A DNA stretch of 64,000 bases from Terebella lapidaria (GCA_949152475.1 OX424570.1:21014694-21078693), one strand, 5' to 3'; counted from the first letter of the stretch, positions 1 to 12,600 are shown. The notes: generated by a model not told the origin, from the sequence alone. Program-made: numbers and translations.

Positions 1-1833
1 CATCTAAATTAAATCGCACACCTTGATCGGAGGGTGCGATAGAGGCCTCCAGACCCCCTGGCAGCTCTTGAAACAAACCTGCATAAAAACTGGGCAAAAC
101 CTTTTTATGCAGGCTTATGGATCCGAATAATACCAGATTAATTGTACTCCAGACACCATTGTGCTCGAGGTCTGTGTGTAAATAACTAGACATGAAGAAT
201 AACAACAGGAGAATTAATCCTTTTGTGACAGCGGTCATTAACTTCTGATACACGCATCTTACCCAGGTGAATCAATGCAATGAAATGTGAGCTATGTTTG
301 AGAATGAAGAACAATTTAGCCTGGTTATTTAGATAAGTATGCTCAGCAGTGAGATTCGTGGAATTATGTGAATAGTAATCTTTTTCTCTTGGATCATGTG
401 TTGATAATATAAATGAACCATGAATACCACAGTATGCAGGACATTTATCAAAATTCATAGGAAATATATTTTACAGCGATTTTTCCCGTTCGATGCAGTT
501 TGACAAAATGTTTCACCCAAAAAAAAATTGTTTTGCAAGTCGAATACTATAGGTATAGATGTGAATAATGGATAGGGGTTTCGAATTGATCTTGGTCAAT
601 GGAAAGGGTCTGGAAATTGTTCCATTTTCAGTCTGGAATGTCTCTGATCTTGTTATTCACAGAATAGTGAAAACTCTGTGACTATAATTGCAGTATGTAT
701 ATCTACAGGAATGCAGACTCAAATAAACTTCCCATTCCGAGCTGTGCACTGCTAAGAGGCGACACATGTCTTTTACTACATTTCCTGACGCTTACTTGTT
801 TTATTTCACTTATAATAAGTTCAATGTACTGTTCCTACTGGTACTGAAGACAATACCTGTTTGTTTTATGCCACGCTGTTTAATGTGATGTAATGTAATC
901 AGAATGGTCCTTGAGTGATGATAGATATTGCCATGTTTTCTGAATAATCACATATTGAGTGAATAGCAATGGAGAAAGGTCGCTGTGCGTTGAAGTGCTG
1001 TTTCCCGTTTGAGCGTTAACTGGGTGCACAAAAAATCGTAAACTTTAATAATTCATCATAAAAGTTTGGAATATTAATCCAGGAAAACTACCATTGTTTG
1101 TAAATCAGCAAATAATGAAGCGAAAAAGTGACCTGCCCATGGTGATAATGTTTTCTTTTCTTTTCTAATGTAACATTAATTATTGAATAGCTGATGATAA
1201 CCACTGCCCATATGATCACGGATCTCACTGTATTCATTTACCAGGGAATAAACACTGTCGCTGTGTCATTTGTGAAATACACAAATCGTAGTATTTCTGT
1301 TTCAATAATTCTTTCGATGAAAAAAAACCCGAATAGATTGAAATACGTAATAAAAATTAAATAATAAAACTTTGTCTGAATGAAGTGATGTTTGCCAGCT
1401 CAAGCAAGAGTTTTATACTAAATAATGGATTGATAGTTCAGGCACTATGGTTTTTTAAGTGCATGGTTTGTACCCATAAAAAAGGAGTGTGATTTTCATG
1501 TTGGCAACATCACATCAGAGAAATTATTGTGAATGGTTTCGATTGGTTCTTGAGTCAGTAATTGTTCATATATTGATTGAAAAAAAAGCCTTTTGTATTT
1601 GGAAAAATCATTTGTTATTCATCATATTCGGGGCAAGGTTTGTTTGATAAACACGTCAGCCAAAAGACATTTATTTGGTATAAACAAATCAAACACCAGA
1701 GAGTATTATGAAAACAATAATGAATCGATGTTCCTGCGTACAGCATAACAATCTTCACAAATCATGCAAAATGTATTGATGTATTATGGCTTGAGTTGCA
1801 CTGTGATCCCAGGTATCACTGCAATATCAAATA
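1..1833. other. AT-rich non-coding flank, no gene seen
   Basis: No open frame longer than about 90 codons and no recognisable protein, RNA or repeat signature was found on either strand. Several poly-A runs are present. The stretch ends where the terminal repeat of the gypsy-type element begins. Confidence 0.6.
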
Positions 1834-1946
1834 TAGCGCCACCCTTGCTATAAAAAGGTCGGTTTTGTAATTACTGGTCAGTCGGTCTGTCAGCGGGCAA
1901 TAAATGCAGTGAATATCAACCGTGTTATTGCATCCACAACACTACA
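1834..1946 (+). repeat. left terminal repeat of the gypsy-type element
   Basis: This 113-bp stretch is identical to 6386-6498. It contains a TATA-like TATAAAAAGG and an AATAAA, and ends in CTACA, as expected for promoter, polyadenylation signal and CA terminus of an LTR. The bases just upstream are not shared with the right copy, so the outer LTR boundary is uncertain. Confidence 0.8.
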
Positions 1947-1949
1947 TTT

Positions 1950-1963
1950 TGGCGACGAGGATG
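1950..1963 (+). promoter_or_regulatory. primer-binding site, tRNA-Ser type
   Basis: TGGCGACGAGGATG lies three bases after the left terminal repeat. It is complementary to the 3' end of metazoan tRNA-Ser(GCU) including CCA, judged from memory of Drosophila tRNA-Ser. This is the expected place and polarity for minus-strand priming. Confidence 0.75.
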
Positions 1964-1982
1964 CTAGTTCGAGCCGACTAAA

Positions 1983-4900
1983 ATGTCTAAAATATTGAAC
2001 TTGAATTCAATTGAGCCGTTCGACTGCAAGAACCCAAGCAGTATTGCTCAACGGTGGAAGCGCTGGAAAGAACAGTTCTCCTACTACTTGACGGCGACCG
2101 GGGTGACAGACGCAGGGCAAAAACGTGCTCTTCTGCTCCACGTGGTCGGACCTGAGTGCCAGGACATTTTTGCGACTTTTACTGACACAGGTGACAGTTA
2201 TACTGACGCATTAACTAAGTTTGATGAGTATTTTGAGCCATTAAAGAATACTGCATTCGAGAGGCATCAATTTAGACAGGCACAGCAGTTAGGAGACGAG
2301 TCTATTGATAGCTATGTAACCAGGCTTAGACAGTTAGCGTTGTCGTGTGATTATGGAGATTTGAAGGACGACATGATTAGGGACCAGGTGGTTGATAAAT
2401 GTAAGTCTCATGAACTACGTAGAAGATTACTTAGACAGGAAGGTTTGACCTTGAAAAAAGTTGTAGAGTTAGGACGTGCAGGTGAAGTAGCTGACCAACA
2501 AGCAACTTGTATAGAGCATAACGGGTCAGAGAATGTGCACGCAATTTCCATGCGGTCCTGTAAGTCCAGCGGTAATACTGCCCGCAACCGCCACGCTCCG
2601 ATGAACACAGCCGCCCGGTCAGACGCCAGGCCGAAGTCCAATCAAAGTGTCGTATCGTCTAGACACTGCTATCGTTGTGGTGAACGAGGTCACTTTGCTA
2701 GAAATTGTTTTTCTCGTGGTAAAACCTGCAGCAAGTGTGGATTTCGTGGTCATTTAGCAAATGTATGTAGAACTCGTAGTGACCGACGCAAACATGATTT
2801 TCCTGAAAAGAAAAAGGTAAACTATGTGAATGAAAATGAGCAGGAGACTGTATCTTCAGACGATGAATGTGTGTTTGTTCTGTCTGTGGACAGTGACAGG
2901 TCTCCGAGTATTGAACTAACAGTAGGTGGTGTTCCGCTCACACTGCTCATTGACTCAGGTGCGAGTTGTAATGTGATCAATGAACAAGTGTGGGAATCGC
3001 TTCAGAGGCGTAATGTCGTGTGTGAAGTCGGGTCTTCGAACAAGAAAATCTTTGCTTACGCGAGTAAAATTCCAATTGTCATTGCGCAGAAGTTCGTAGC
3101 CGAAGTTTTGGCTAAAAACGGGAAAACTGTATCGGCAGAATTTCTTATTGCGAAAGGCTCAGGCCAGTCCTTGTTAGGTCGGAAAACTGCAACAGCTTTG
3201 GGAGTTCTCACAATGGGCTGTCCTCAAGAGTGTTTAGCACTAAGTAATTCGGATCCTAGCATCGATGCTATCCTTGCGAAGTATCCAGAGTGTTTCGGTG
3301 AACTCGGAAAGCTAAAAGATTATCAGTTGCAGGTTCATGTGGATGAAAACACTAAACCTGTAGCGCAGGCCGTACGTCGCATTCCGTATAGCTTACGGCA
3401 GAAGGTTGAAGAAAAATTAGATGAATTGGAGCGCAAGGACGTAATTGAAAAGGTTTCTGGCCCCACCTCATGGATTAGTCCGCTCGTAGTAGTTCCTAAG
3501 CCTTCTGGTGAGATAAGGATTTGCGTTGATATGCGTAGAGCTAACGAGGCCGTTATGCGTGAGCGACATCCGATACCGACTGTAGACGAGGTGCTACATA
3601 ACATGAACGGCGCTACTGTTTTCTCTAAACTCGATCTACGTTGGGGTTATCATCAAATCGAGCTATCTGAGAAATCGCGTGAGATCACGACGTTTGTGAC
3701 TCACAAGGGTCTATATCGATATAAGCGATTGCTGTTTGGTATTTGCTCAGCGCCAGAGATGTATCAGCACATTATCCGACAGGTAATTCAGGGATGTGAA
3801 GGTGCTGAGAATATCTCGGACGATATCGTTGTCTATGGACGTACTCGTGATGAGCATAACCAGCGACTAGACAAAGTTCTGTGCCGTCTCAGGGACAAGG
3901 GTCTTACCTTAAACAAGGAGAAATCTAAGTTTGGGCTCTCCCAAATTGTATTTATGGGTCACATACTTTCTGAGCAAGGAATTGGGCCTACGTCGACTCG
4001 TGTGCAAGCTGTCAAAAACACGAAAGTTCCGGAAACGGCAGCGGAGGTGCGGAGCTTCCTAGGATTAGTGAATTTCAGTGCGCGCTACATCCCTGGGTTA
4101 GCGACCTTGGCAGAACCGTTACGGAGATTAACTCGAAGTAAAGTGGCGTTTATCTGGAACGAAGAGCAGCAACAAGCGTTTAATGCGTTAAAGTCAAAGA
4201 TGGCATCTACTGAATTTTTGGCTTACTTTGACCCTCAAGCGAAGACGCAGGTAATTTGTGACGCGAGTCCCGTTGGGCTAGGTGCGATCTTGGCACAGGA
4301 AAATAATCATGAAGTCCGTGTTGTGTCATATGCCAGCAGAAGTCTTACTGACGTAGAGAAACGTTATTCTCAGACAGAGAAAGAGGCGTTAGCGCTGGTA
4401 TGGGCTTGCGAGCGTTTTCACCTATATCTATATGGCACTGCATTTGATTTGATAACGGATCATAAACCGTTGGAGTTTATCTATTCGCCTAGATCAAAGC
4501 CGTCTGCACGTATCGAGCGTTGGGTTTTACGTCTGCAACCCTACTCGTTTACTGTAAAGTACAAGCCAGGTCCGGAAAATGCTGCCGATTGCTTATCGCG
4601 AATGTGCCAGTCCTCACAAGGTAATGGGGACAAAACACGAAATGTTGCCGAAGAATACATATACTTTGTCGCTAAATCCGCGGTGCCGAAAGCTCTTGGT
4701 ATTTCCGAAATAGAAAGACAATCTGGTGATGACCATGAGTTATCAATGTTGCGCAAGTGTGTCCGTACAGGAACACTGAATGAAGCGACTGATCGCATGA
4801 AGGCCAGATACAAAATGGTATTTCCTGAACTCACATGTTTGGGCAAATTAGTATTGCGTGGAACGAAGATCGTTGTTCCCAAGCAGTTACAACGTAGAGT

Positions 4901-6068
4901 AATCACCCTAGCACATGAAGGCCACCAGGGCATAGTTAAGACCAAAGCTAGATTACGCGAAAAGGTGTGGTGGCCAGGAATGGATAAAGACACAGAGGTA
5001 ATGTGTAGGTCTTGTCATCAATGCCAGGTAGTTGGACCGTTGTCAAAGTCTGAGCCATTAATCATCACACCAATGCCAGAACAACCATGGCAACACTTAG
5101 GTGTAGATTTATTAGGACCGTTTCCGACGGGTGAACATATTCTGGTAGCTGTAGACTACTTTAGCCGTTATTTTGAGCTTGCTATCATGAGGTCTATCTC
5201 ATCAGTGAAGGTTATCGACCAGTTAGATACGATGTTTGCTCGACACGGACTACCAGAGATAGTACAGACAGACAATGGTAGACAGTTCACGTCTGACGTT
5301 TTCAGACAGTTCATGACAAGTCACGGTATCACACACCGACGTGTGACGCCACTGTATGCTTCTGCCAATGGGGAAGTAGAAAGACAGAATCGGACGATCC
5401 TGAAGGCTATCAGGACTGCACACGCTAGTGGTGACGACTGGAGATGTTCACTTAATAAGTTTTTGTTAGCATATCGTAGTACTGCTCACTCAACGACTGG
5501 AAAGTCACCAGCCGAACTATTGTTTAATCGTAAGCTTAGAAGTAAGTTGCCTAGTGTGGAATTAGCTAAGTCCGACGTAGAGTTACGTAGGAAGATATCT
5601 GTCAAACGTGCAAAAGAGAAAGAGTATGCAGACAAACATAGGGGTAGGAAGTCGTCTATTGCTGTTGGGGACAAAGTGCTGCTACAAAACAGAAAGACTG
5701 ACAAACTGTCGACAAATTTCGAACACAAACCATACTGTGTTACAGGACGACATGGCACTCAGGTTATCGTCAAATCTGATGAGGGTGTAGCGTACAGACG
5801 CGACACCAGTCACGTCAAGAGGTTCCATGAGGCGCCACCTTTGCAAGAACCGACGCCTCCGTCAGTGACGACACCGTCTCTCGATGTCAGCAGCCAGTGT
5901 TCGACTTCGTCGCCTGATGACGGTCCCGTTTCTACGTCGCGAGATGTCTGTGTCCCAGAGCCGCGCGACGATGCTGTGGTACAACCGCGTGAAACCAGCG
6001 ATGCAGCAGAACCCCTCCGCCGGTCAACACGTGTGTCCCGTCCGCCGGACAGATATCAACCTCAGTGA
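1983..6068 (+). CDS. gag-pol polyprotein of the gypsy-type element
   Basis: A single frame of 1361 codons. Residues 1-220 look like a retrotransposon gag core. Two CCHC zinc knuckles follow at about 229-262 (CYRCGERGHFARNC, CSKCGFRGHLANVC). A retropepsin-like DSGA motif is near residue 322. Reverse transcriptase spans about 450-640, with an ISDD catalytic motif near 610, followed by RNase H at about 750-870. Integrase has an HHCC zinc finger near 980-1015 and a DDE core after it (VDLLGPF, QTDNGRQF). The Pro/Ser-rich tail is not conserved. The product would form particles and copy and insert the element. The start codon follows the primer site by 20 bases. The frame looks whole; activity cannot be judged from sequence. 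Confidence 0.92.
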   Translation: MSKILNLNSIEPFDCKNPSSIAQRWKRWKEQFSYYLTATGVTDAGQKRALLLHVVGPECQDIFATFTDTGDSYTDALTKFDEYFEPLKNTAFERHQFRQAQQLGDESIDSYVTRLRQLALSCDYGDLKDDMIRDQVVDKCKSHELRRRLLRQEGLTLKKVVELGRAGEVADQQATCIEHNGSENVHAISMRSCKSSGNTARNRHAPMNTAARSDARPKSNQSVVSSRHCYRCGERGHFARNCFSRGKTCSKCGFRGHLANVCRTRSDRRKHDFPEKKKVNYVNENEQETVSSDDECVFVLSVDSDRSPSIELTVGGVPLTLLIDSGASCNVINEQVWESLQRRNVVCEVGSSNKKIFAYASKIPIVIAQKFVAEVLAKNGKTVSAEFLIAKGSGQSLLGRKTATALGVLTMGCPQECLALSNSDPSIDAILAKYPECFGELGKLKDYQLQVHVDENTKPVAQAVRRIPYSLRQKVEEKLDELERKDVIEKVSGPTSWISPLVVVPKPSGEIRICVDMRRANEAVMRERHPIPTVDEVLHNMNGATVFSKLDLRWGYHQIELSEKSREITTFVTHKGLYRYKRLLFGICSAPEMYQHIIRQVIQGCEGAENISDDIVVYGRTRDEHNQRLDKVLCRLRDKGLTLNKEKSKFGLSQIVFMGHILSEQGIGPTSTRVQAVKNTKVPETAAEVRSFLGLVNFSARYIPGLATLAEPLRRLTRSKVAFIWNEEQQQAFNALKSKMASTEFLAYFDPQAKTQVICDASPVGLGAILAQENNHEVRVVSYASRSLTDVEKRYSQTEKEALALVWACERFHLYLYGTAFDLITDHKPLEFIYSPRSKPSARIERWVLRLQPYSFTVKYKPGPENAADCLSRMCQSSQGNGDKTRNVAEEYIYFVAKSAVPKALGISEIERQSGDDHELSMLRKCVRTGTLNEATDRMKARYKMVFPELTCLGKLVLRGTKIVVPKQLQRRVITLAHEGHQGIVKTKARLREKVWWPGMDKDTEVMCRSCHQCQVVGPLSKSEPLIITPMPEQPWQHLGVDLLGPFPTGEHILVAVDYFSRYFELAIMRSISSVKVIDQLDTMFARHGLPEIVQTDNGRQFTSDVFRQFMTSHGITHRRVTPLYASANGEVERQNRTILKAIRTAHASGDDWRCSLNKFLLAYRSTAHSTTGKSPAELLFNRKLRSKLPSVELAKSDVELRRKISVKRAKEKEYADKHRGRKSSIAVGDKVLLQNRKTDKLSTNFEHKPYCVTGRHGTQVIVKSDEGVAYRRDTSHVKRFHEAPPLQEPTPPSVTTPSLDVSSQCSTSSPDDGPVSTSRDVCVPEPRDDAVVQPRETSDAAEPLRRSTRVSRPPDRYQPQ

Positions 6069-6385
6069 TGTGTGCACGTAGAGCACAATGTGAATCGCTA
6101 CTCTTTGCTGTGTGTTTGTGTGCGTGATTCTGGACTGCCGACGTGATATTTGACTTCTTCAACAGAACTATATTCATATTCAACAAGAAATTACAGAACT
6201 ATGAACATTTAGATTCCAACGTGAAGACATTTCTCATGCAATTAATTATAAATATCTAATGGATTGAATAAATTGGACATTTCATTTCACTGTCAACGTA
6301 AAAAGGGATGTAATATGCTGATGTTATATACAATACAATGGCAATATTGTGAATTCGTATTCCATGTATTTGATGTGTGCTACAC

Positions 6386-6498
6386 TAGCGCCACCCTTGC
6401 TATAAAAAGGTCGGTTTTGTAATTACTGGTCAGTCGGTCTGTCAGCGGGCAATAAATGCAGTGAATATCAACCGTGTTATTGCATCCACAACACTACA
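6386..6498 (+). repeat. right terminal repeat of the gypsy-type element
   Basis: Identical over 113 bp to 1834-1946, including the TATA-like box and AATAAA. A purine-rich AAAAAGGGA lies some 75 bases upstream, so the real 3' LTR may begin near 6309 (TGTAATATG) and be longer than the shared part. Confidence 0.8.
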
Positions 6499-8226
6499 GT
6501 AGTATACTCATTTATATAAATCTATATATAATTTATGGCGTCCTTAATTTGCAGCAGTAATTTGAATGGGGATATAGAAGATAAGTTTCAGATAAAGAAC
6601 GATAAAACTTCTTTATTGCAGTTTAGTAATATTGGATGATTCATTATAATTTCGAATCCTCAGTAATGAAGTGATGAACTCAGGCTCAAATTCAGATTGG
6701 CGTATTTGGTATAGAAACTAAATTTTGGCCCCATCATGTTTATTTCAGCTATGAATCATAAACACAGATAATTATTTCATTTCAGATGGCCATGTATTAC
6801 TACCAAACTACCATGTTAATATTTCATGCGATATTTTAGTTACAACCCATTAAATTTCCAACCAAGGAGCATGTTTCCAATAATGTGAAATTCCTCTCAC
6901 CTGTTTTTCTCCATGCTGATCACATCATGATATCAACATTAATACATGATTTCAAATACTCTATAATCATAATAATATACTGCAAATATTGGAGTGAAAC
7001 CAAACTGAACTGTATTCATACCGAAACAGATGCCATGTAGCAATTCAAGAAATAGAACAAAAAAACGCAGAACAAAATTTTCAGGATATCCACAGTTACC
7101 GGTATCCACAAACACGCATTTTAATATCAAATAACATCAACACCCCCTAATGTGACGCCCCGGTATCATATATCAAATTATGCGAGGTTCTTCATTTTTG
7201 CGCATGTTTCACGTGATAATCAAATCAGTACAACAACGAGAAGAGCCTCTTTATGTCAATTCAGTTAAAATGTGTGGGTGATACTATTTAACATTCGCCT
7301 TGTAATTTCATTGGCACTCTGTTTACATAGGTCGTTAAGCAGTTATACTAAACTTATTTCACAAAGAATCTAAATATACCAGTGTGTACGTTAGACAAAT
7401 AAGTTTTTATTTAGAACAATAATTTCAACGCTAAATGCTAAACTTATGAAATAGCCGACTGGTTATATCAAATGTTAAGTTAAAGTGTTTATATTTAACA
7501 CTCTGTCTTGTTTAGAGTAGAAATGTGTCCGTTATCATGATGGCATCTAAAAATCAAACATATTGATACTAATTAATCATGTTGTTGGTCGAAGCAATGC
7601 CTGAATGATAAGGAAGCCAGATACTTCTAGTATTGGTTTCTGTTAGTATGTAATGAATACCAATGGCAATGTTTAGTACAACTACAATTGTTAAATCTGT
7701 TGTAAATATATTTTGAACTTTTGTGTAATGTCATGTAAAATAAGGAAATTGATGACATATGATTAAGTATCCATTCCTTGATAAGATTCGTTATTGTATA
7801 ATGCTCCCTCAATCAAAACATGTATGTATTTTCAAAACATACGCGTTATGACACACATGTACACAAATATACTTCACACAAACTGAAACCACTAAACCAT
7901 TAATTCCGACATAACACGACCACACAACTATCTGTCTTATATGTCAATGTTCGACATAACACGATCATAACACGATGTTATTTGTCACTGTCAGAGAAGT
8001 TTCATGTTTCAATTTGCCAATCCCGGAGTAGTCATTGGTTTCCATTTTATGTTTGAGAATGGTATACATTATGCCCTTTTGACCTGAAGTCTGACCAGTA
8101 ATTAACTGTTACCAACACTTTTAGCCATGCATGGCTGATAGTAGGCCTTACCGGTAAAAAAATCCACCTAATTTTTCAGATGTAATATACCCTTGTTCAG
8201 ATGTAATATAACCATGTTCAGATGTA
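6499..8226. other. non-coding stretch, no gene seen
   Basis: AT-rich sequence without a supported coding frame. Just before the MITE, near 8178-8226, a short word CAGATGTAATATA is repeated three times. The same word resumes after the MITE at 8985, so the element sits inside this small direct repeat. Confidence 0.55.
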
Positions 8227-8299
8227 CAGTGGCTGATATATGCCATAGTATTATTCTTAAGTTTCCAATTATTTACGATATTTTCCAGACGGTTGTAAT

Positions 8300-8625
8300 A
8301 CACGTACTTAATATTAAATACGCGTTCTTATTGTTTAAATACGCGTACTTATTATTAAATACGCGTATTTAATATTAAATACGCGTACTTAATATTAAAT
8401 ACATGTACATAATGTTAAATACGCGTACTTAATATTAAATACACGTACATAATATTAAATACGCGTATATAATATTAAATACGTGTACTTAATATTAAAT
8501 ACGCGTACTTAATATTAAATACGCGTACTTAATATTAAATACGCGTACTTAATATTAAATACACGTACAAAATATTAAATACGTGTATTTAATGTTAAAT
8601 ACACGTACTTAATATTGAATACCAG
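8300..8625. repeat. 20-bp minisatellite, left arm
   Basis: About 16 tandem copies of a 20-bp unit of the form AATATTAAATACGCGTACTT, with ACGCGT varying to ACACGT, ACGTGT and ACATGT. The orientation is opposite to the array at 8713-8898. Confidence 0.9.
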
Positions 8626-8712
8626 ACAGTTAGATTTTTTATTTTTTTTTTGCCGCGCCATGTTTCACAAGACACACACAGCAACATAACCACATCCATT
8701 TTTTTTGCTAAT

Positions 8713-8898
8713 TTAACATTAAGTACGCGTATTTAACATTAAGTACGCATATTTAACATTAGGTACGTGTATTTAATATTAAATACACATATTTAATATT
8801 ATATACGCGTATTTAATATTATATACGTGTATTTAATATTAAGTATGTGTATTTAATATTAAGTACGCGTATTTAACATTAAGTACGTGCATTTAATT
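8713..8898. repeat. 20-bp minisatellite, right arm
   Basis: About nine tandem copies of AAGTACGCGTATTTAACATT and variants. This is the reverse complement of the left-arm unit, so the two arms form a long imperfect hairpin inside the MITE. Confidence 0.88.
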
Positions 8899-9619
8899 AT
8901 TTTACTTTCTCTAGAATGTCCTTCTGGAAAAAATAAATAAATGAATTCTGAAAAATAAAAATATGGCATATATCAGCCACCGTACAGATGTAATATAACC
9001 ATTTGAACTTTTTTGAAAATTCTGTTAGGGTGGAAAGATGAGTATGATTACCATAATTCGCCAACTTGATTTCGTTACTTGCGACTTTTCAGTTGTTCTG
9101 TGTTTCTGCACACATTCATGAATAACGGTTTATTTACTAATCATCGTTATACATTGTTTTAAATCTAATATGCAATTCAAAGTGACAGAAGCACATGGAC
9201 GGGTCCAATACGGAAACACCGAATGTGACAATCATCAGATTCTCATATAATGGAGAAGTTATGTATGTAGTCATTATTGAATCAACAAGTCCCTGATTTC
9301 GTATGATCAGGATTTGCTCTGGGTGTGTTTTGTGTATGTTTCCTTTTGCGAAATATGATTCATCTTACATACATCAAAGTAAACTTCTTTGATGCAACTA
9401 TTCTGGAAATATATTTTCCAAATTTTCGAGATTCCCAATTCATGTGAATTTTTAGTCATAACTGCCTACGTTATGACATCCGTCCAAGATTTTCTTTTAC
9501 TGATGTATCTGCCTGACGCGGATGCTAGGGTGGATAGAGCATTATGACACTATACATAAATCTACATACTATGACGTGATGATCTGGCTACACATATCCT
9601 GGAAACATGGGTATGGCGT

Positions 9620-12600
9620 TGATACGAATTATATTTTACTTGGATTGAAGATTTACACGCTTGAACAGAAACAACAAAGACTTGAGTAAGTTTTATAAAT
9701 TTAATAATTTATACTAACACTGAAATATACAAGGGCATACAGGACCGAAATCCAAACACAACTTCGACGGTATACCAACAATATATACAAACTGATAGAA
9801 AGTTACAGTAAAGTCAGAATCTCAGGCGGCAGCAATCAGGTCTCCACGTGTGGGACTGTAGTGGTCAACGTCCCATGTACGTCTCAGCGTGTTGTCCGGC
9901 ATGTCTGCTGTATCATCTCGAAAGTCGAGCTTATGTTCACACGACAGTCAGCGATGTGGGACCACCTGTAAATGAAGAAAGCAAAACTCTACCCAAGAGG
10001 GTAGAGGTGAAAAACATATAATATGTACGTCAGAGTAGAGCAATAAGGAAGAGCTGTTCGATATTATTCAAGGTTCCTATTTATTGATAGAGCATCTGCT
10101 ACAACGTTTTCTTTTCCTCGAATATGATTGATCTCCGAATTATACTCTTAACACGAGATTCCACCTCATCAAACAACCTTTGCCTTGTATGCTCTCATCC
10201 TAGTGAATAGAAGAGGATTGTGATCGGTGAAAAAAACAATTGGGAATTGAGAACTACCTAAATAAACATCAAAGTGCTAAACACTAAAAAAAAGTAGCCC
10301 TGCTAAAGTGCCTTTTTCTATGGTAGAATAGTTCCTTTGTCCTTTGTTGAACTTCTTCAGGGAAAGCAGCACAGGAGGTTCCAGACTATTAACATCCAAC
10401 TGCAACAAAACAACACCATAATCATATAACTGATATTAGGACCAAATTACTGTTAAAATTACTGTTAAATTACTGTTACTGTTAAATGTTAATGTAATCG
10501 AAACATGACTGCTAAAAAGAATAAGCTTCAACTTGTGGAAAGCAAACTAGATAAGATAAGATAAATCTCTATTTAAAGTTGATCAGACTGAACTGATTTT
10601 GAGAATCCTGCTGGAATGAAGATCATGGTGAGTGCTCTGAAGATGGAACGTGCATTGATCTTCTTTAAAAGCATGGGTTCAGGGAACCTACAAGCAAACA
10701 AGTTGAACCAATAAGCTCTCAGTTGAACCAACAAGCTTCCGATATTTTTCAATCCAAACGTTAATCACTCAATAATAAGTGAGTTAATGACGTTAGATGT
10801 AACTTATTGACATGTAGCCTCGCGTATTTGAAAAGTGAATTTAGTCTTGATATGAAACAACATCGAATAATGGTGTTGTTGTATATTGCTACTAACCTAC
10901 ATGTAGTGCTGGAAAGAAGCTAGAAAATCGCAGTTGGTTGTGTGCAACGGTCGTCAGGCGATCTTGTCTCAACGTCCCATGTACGTCTCAGCGCGTTGTC
11001 CAGCATGTCTGGTGTATCATCTCAAAAGTCGAGCTTATATTCACACGGCAGTCAGCGAGGTGGGATCGTCTGTAAATGAAGAAAACAGAACAGAACTCTA
11101 CCCGAGAGGGTGGAGTTAAAGACATATACTATGTATGCGAGGTAGAGCAATAAGGAAGAGCTAAAACTTGGCTAATACTTAGTGAAAGTTCTATATCGGC
11201 TATGTAACATTTTTCTTGATTGTGTGTCCAGCCTGTCTGGTGTATCCCCTCAAAAGTCGGTCTAATATTCTCACCGCTGTCGGCGAGGTGGAAGCACCTG
11301 CAAGTGAAAAAATCAAAACGCTACCATAGGGGGTAGAGTTAAAAGACATATATTATGAGCTCAAGGGTAGAGCAATAAAGAAAGCGCTACACTTGGCTAA
11401 TACTTTGTGAAATTTCTATATTGCCTATGTAACACTTCCGAGAAAATTTTGAACATAATTCACTATGAGTATATACATTTGAACTTACAGTTGTTCGATA
11501 TAATTCAAGGTTACTATTCACAAAGTAAGTTCCAGACTATCTACATCCAAGTGCCACAAAACAACACCACAGTCACAGCACTGTCATTAGGACCAAACTG
11601 CTGTTGAAATCTTATTTGATCGGAACCTGACTGCTAAAACGAATAACCTTCAACTTGTCAAACGCAAGCTCGATAAGATAAAATTTTATTTAAAGTTGAT
11701 CAGACTGAAATGATTTTGAGAATCATGCTAGAGTAAAGATGATGATAGTGCTCTCACGATGGAACATGCATTGATTTTTTTTAAAGGCATGGCCTCAGGG
11801 AACCTTCTTGAAGCTAGAGTCATAATGGTTTTCTTCTAGTTAATGACCAACGACTTAATGCTTCATTTATGACATGAATTGGTGGGAACCAAGCTTGGGG
11901 AACCCTTCGATTGGGTTTACCAACTATGATACTTTTGCGAATTCTGGTAACATCTTCCATAGTTCTAGGCCAGCTTCTAATTCCATTTGTTTCTCTCTAT
12001 CCCTAAATCGATACTCTAATTGCAGCCGAAGTTTCACTGACTCATCACCAGCAAGTTGCGATGTATCTAATTCAGACTGGGATAGCAAGTCCTTGGCCAC
12101 CAATTGCGTGACAACATTCTGCTTTATGGTGCTTTTTCTTCATTCCAGTTTAGACAACAAGATTGTATTCTTTACCCAACTGCATCAATTCCTGTTTGCT
12201 TGAATCACATAAAGCATCCATCTAGGGATATTTCTTAAAATTTAGAGTTGAATGCAAAGACTGAAGACAATGAAGAACATCCCAAAATAAACATGATTCC
12301 CAACTCTAAATGATAGGAAAAAAAACCAAGGGACAAAATGAAAGTCATATATGATTTCCAACACATTATGACAGGATGTAATTTCAGTCAAACTATGCAA
12401 ATAGCTCTCAGTGAACAAACAACCTTCCAATATTTGTCAATCGTAACGCTAATCAATCAATGATTTAATCACGTTGACTGTAGCTTATTGACATGTAGCC
12501 TCGCGTATTTAAAAGGTGTATTTAGTCTTGACATGAAACAACACCAAAAAATGATGTTATTGTATATTGCTACTAACCTAGCGTTGGAAAGAAGCTTAAA

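Larger units (their letters stand above)
1834..6498 (+). mobile_element. Ty3/gypsy-type LTR retrotransposon, looks whole in its coding part
   Basis: Two identical 113-bp terminal repeats (1834-1946 and 6386-6498) flank one uninterrupted gag-pol frame. A primer-binding site starts three bases after the left repeat, and a purine tract lies at about 6299-6308. The domain order gag, protease, reverse transcriptase, RNase H, integrase is that of Ty3/gypsy (Metaviridae). The tRNA-Ser-like primer site and single fused frame fit Mag/SURL-like invertebrate lineages, but that clade placement is a guess. Identical terminal repeats suggest a young insertion, with the caution that 113 bp is little to date from. 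No clear target-site duplication was seen. There is no envelope gene. Confidence 0.9.
8227..8982. mobile_element. TA-flanked MITE carrying a palindromic minisatellite
   Basis: The ends are 21-bp terminal inverted repeats with one mismatch: CAGTGGCTGATATATGCCATA at 8227-8247 and its complement at 8962-8982. Each is flanked by TA (8225-8226 and 8983-8984), as in Tc1/mariner-type insertions. There is no transposase. The interior is two oppositely oriented tandem arrays of about 20-bp units containing ACGCGT-type cores, separated by a roughly 90-bp centre, so the whole element can fold back on itself. Confidence 0.85.
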
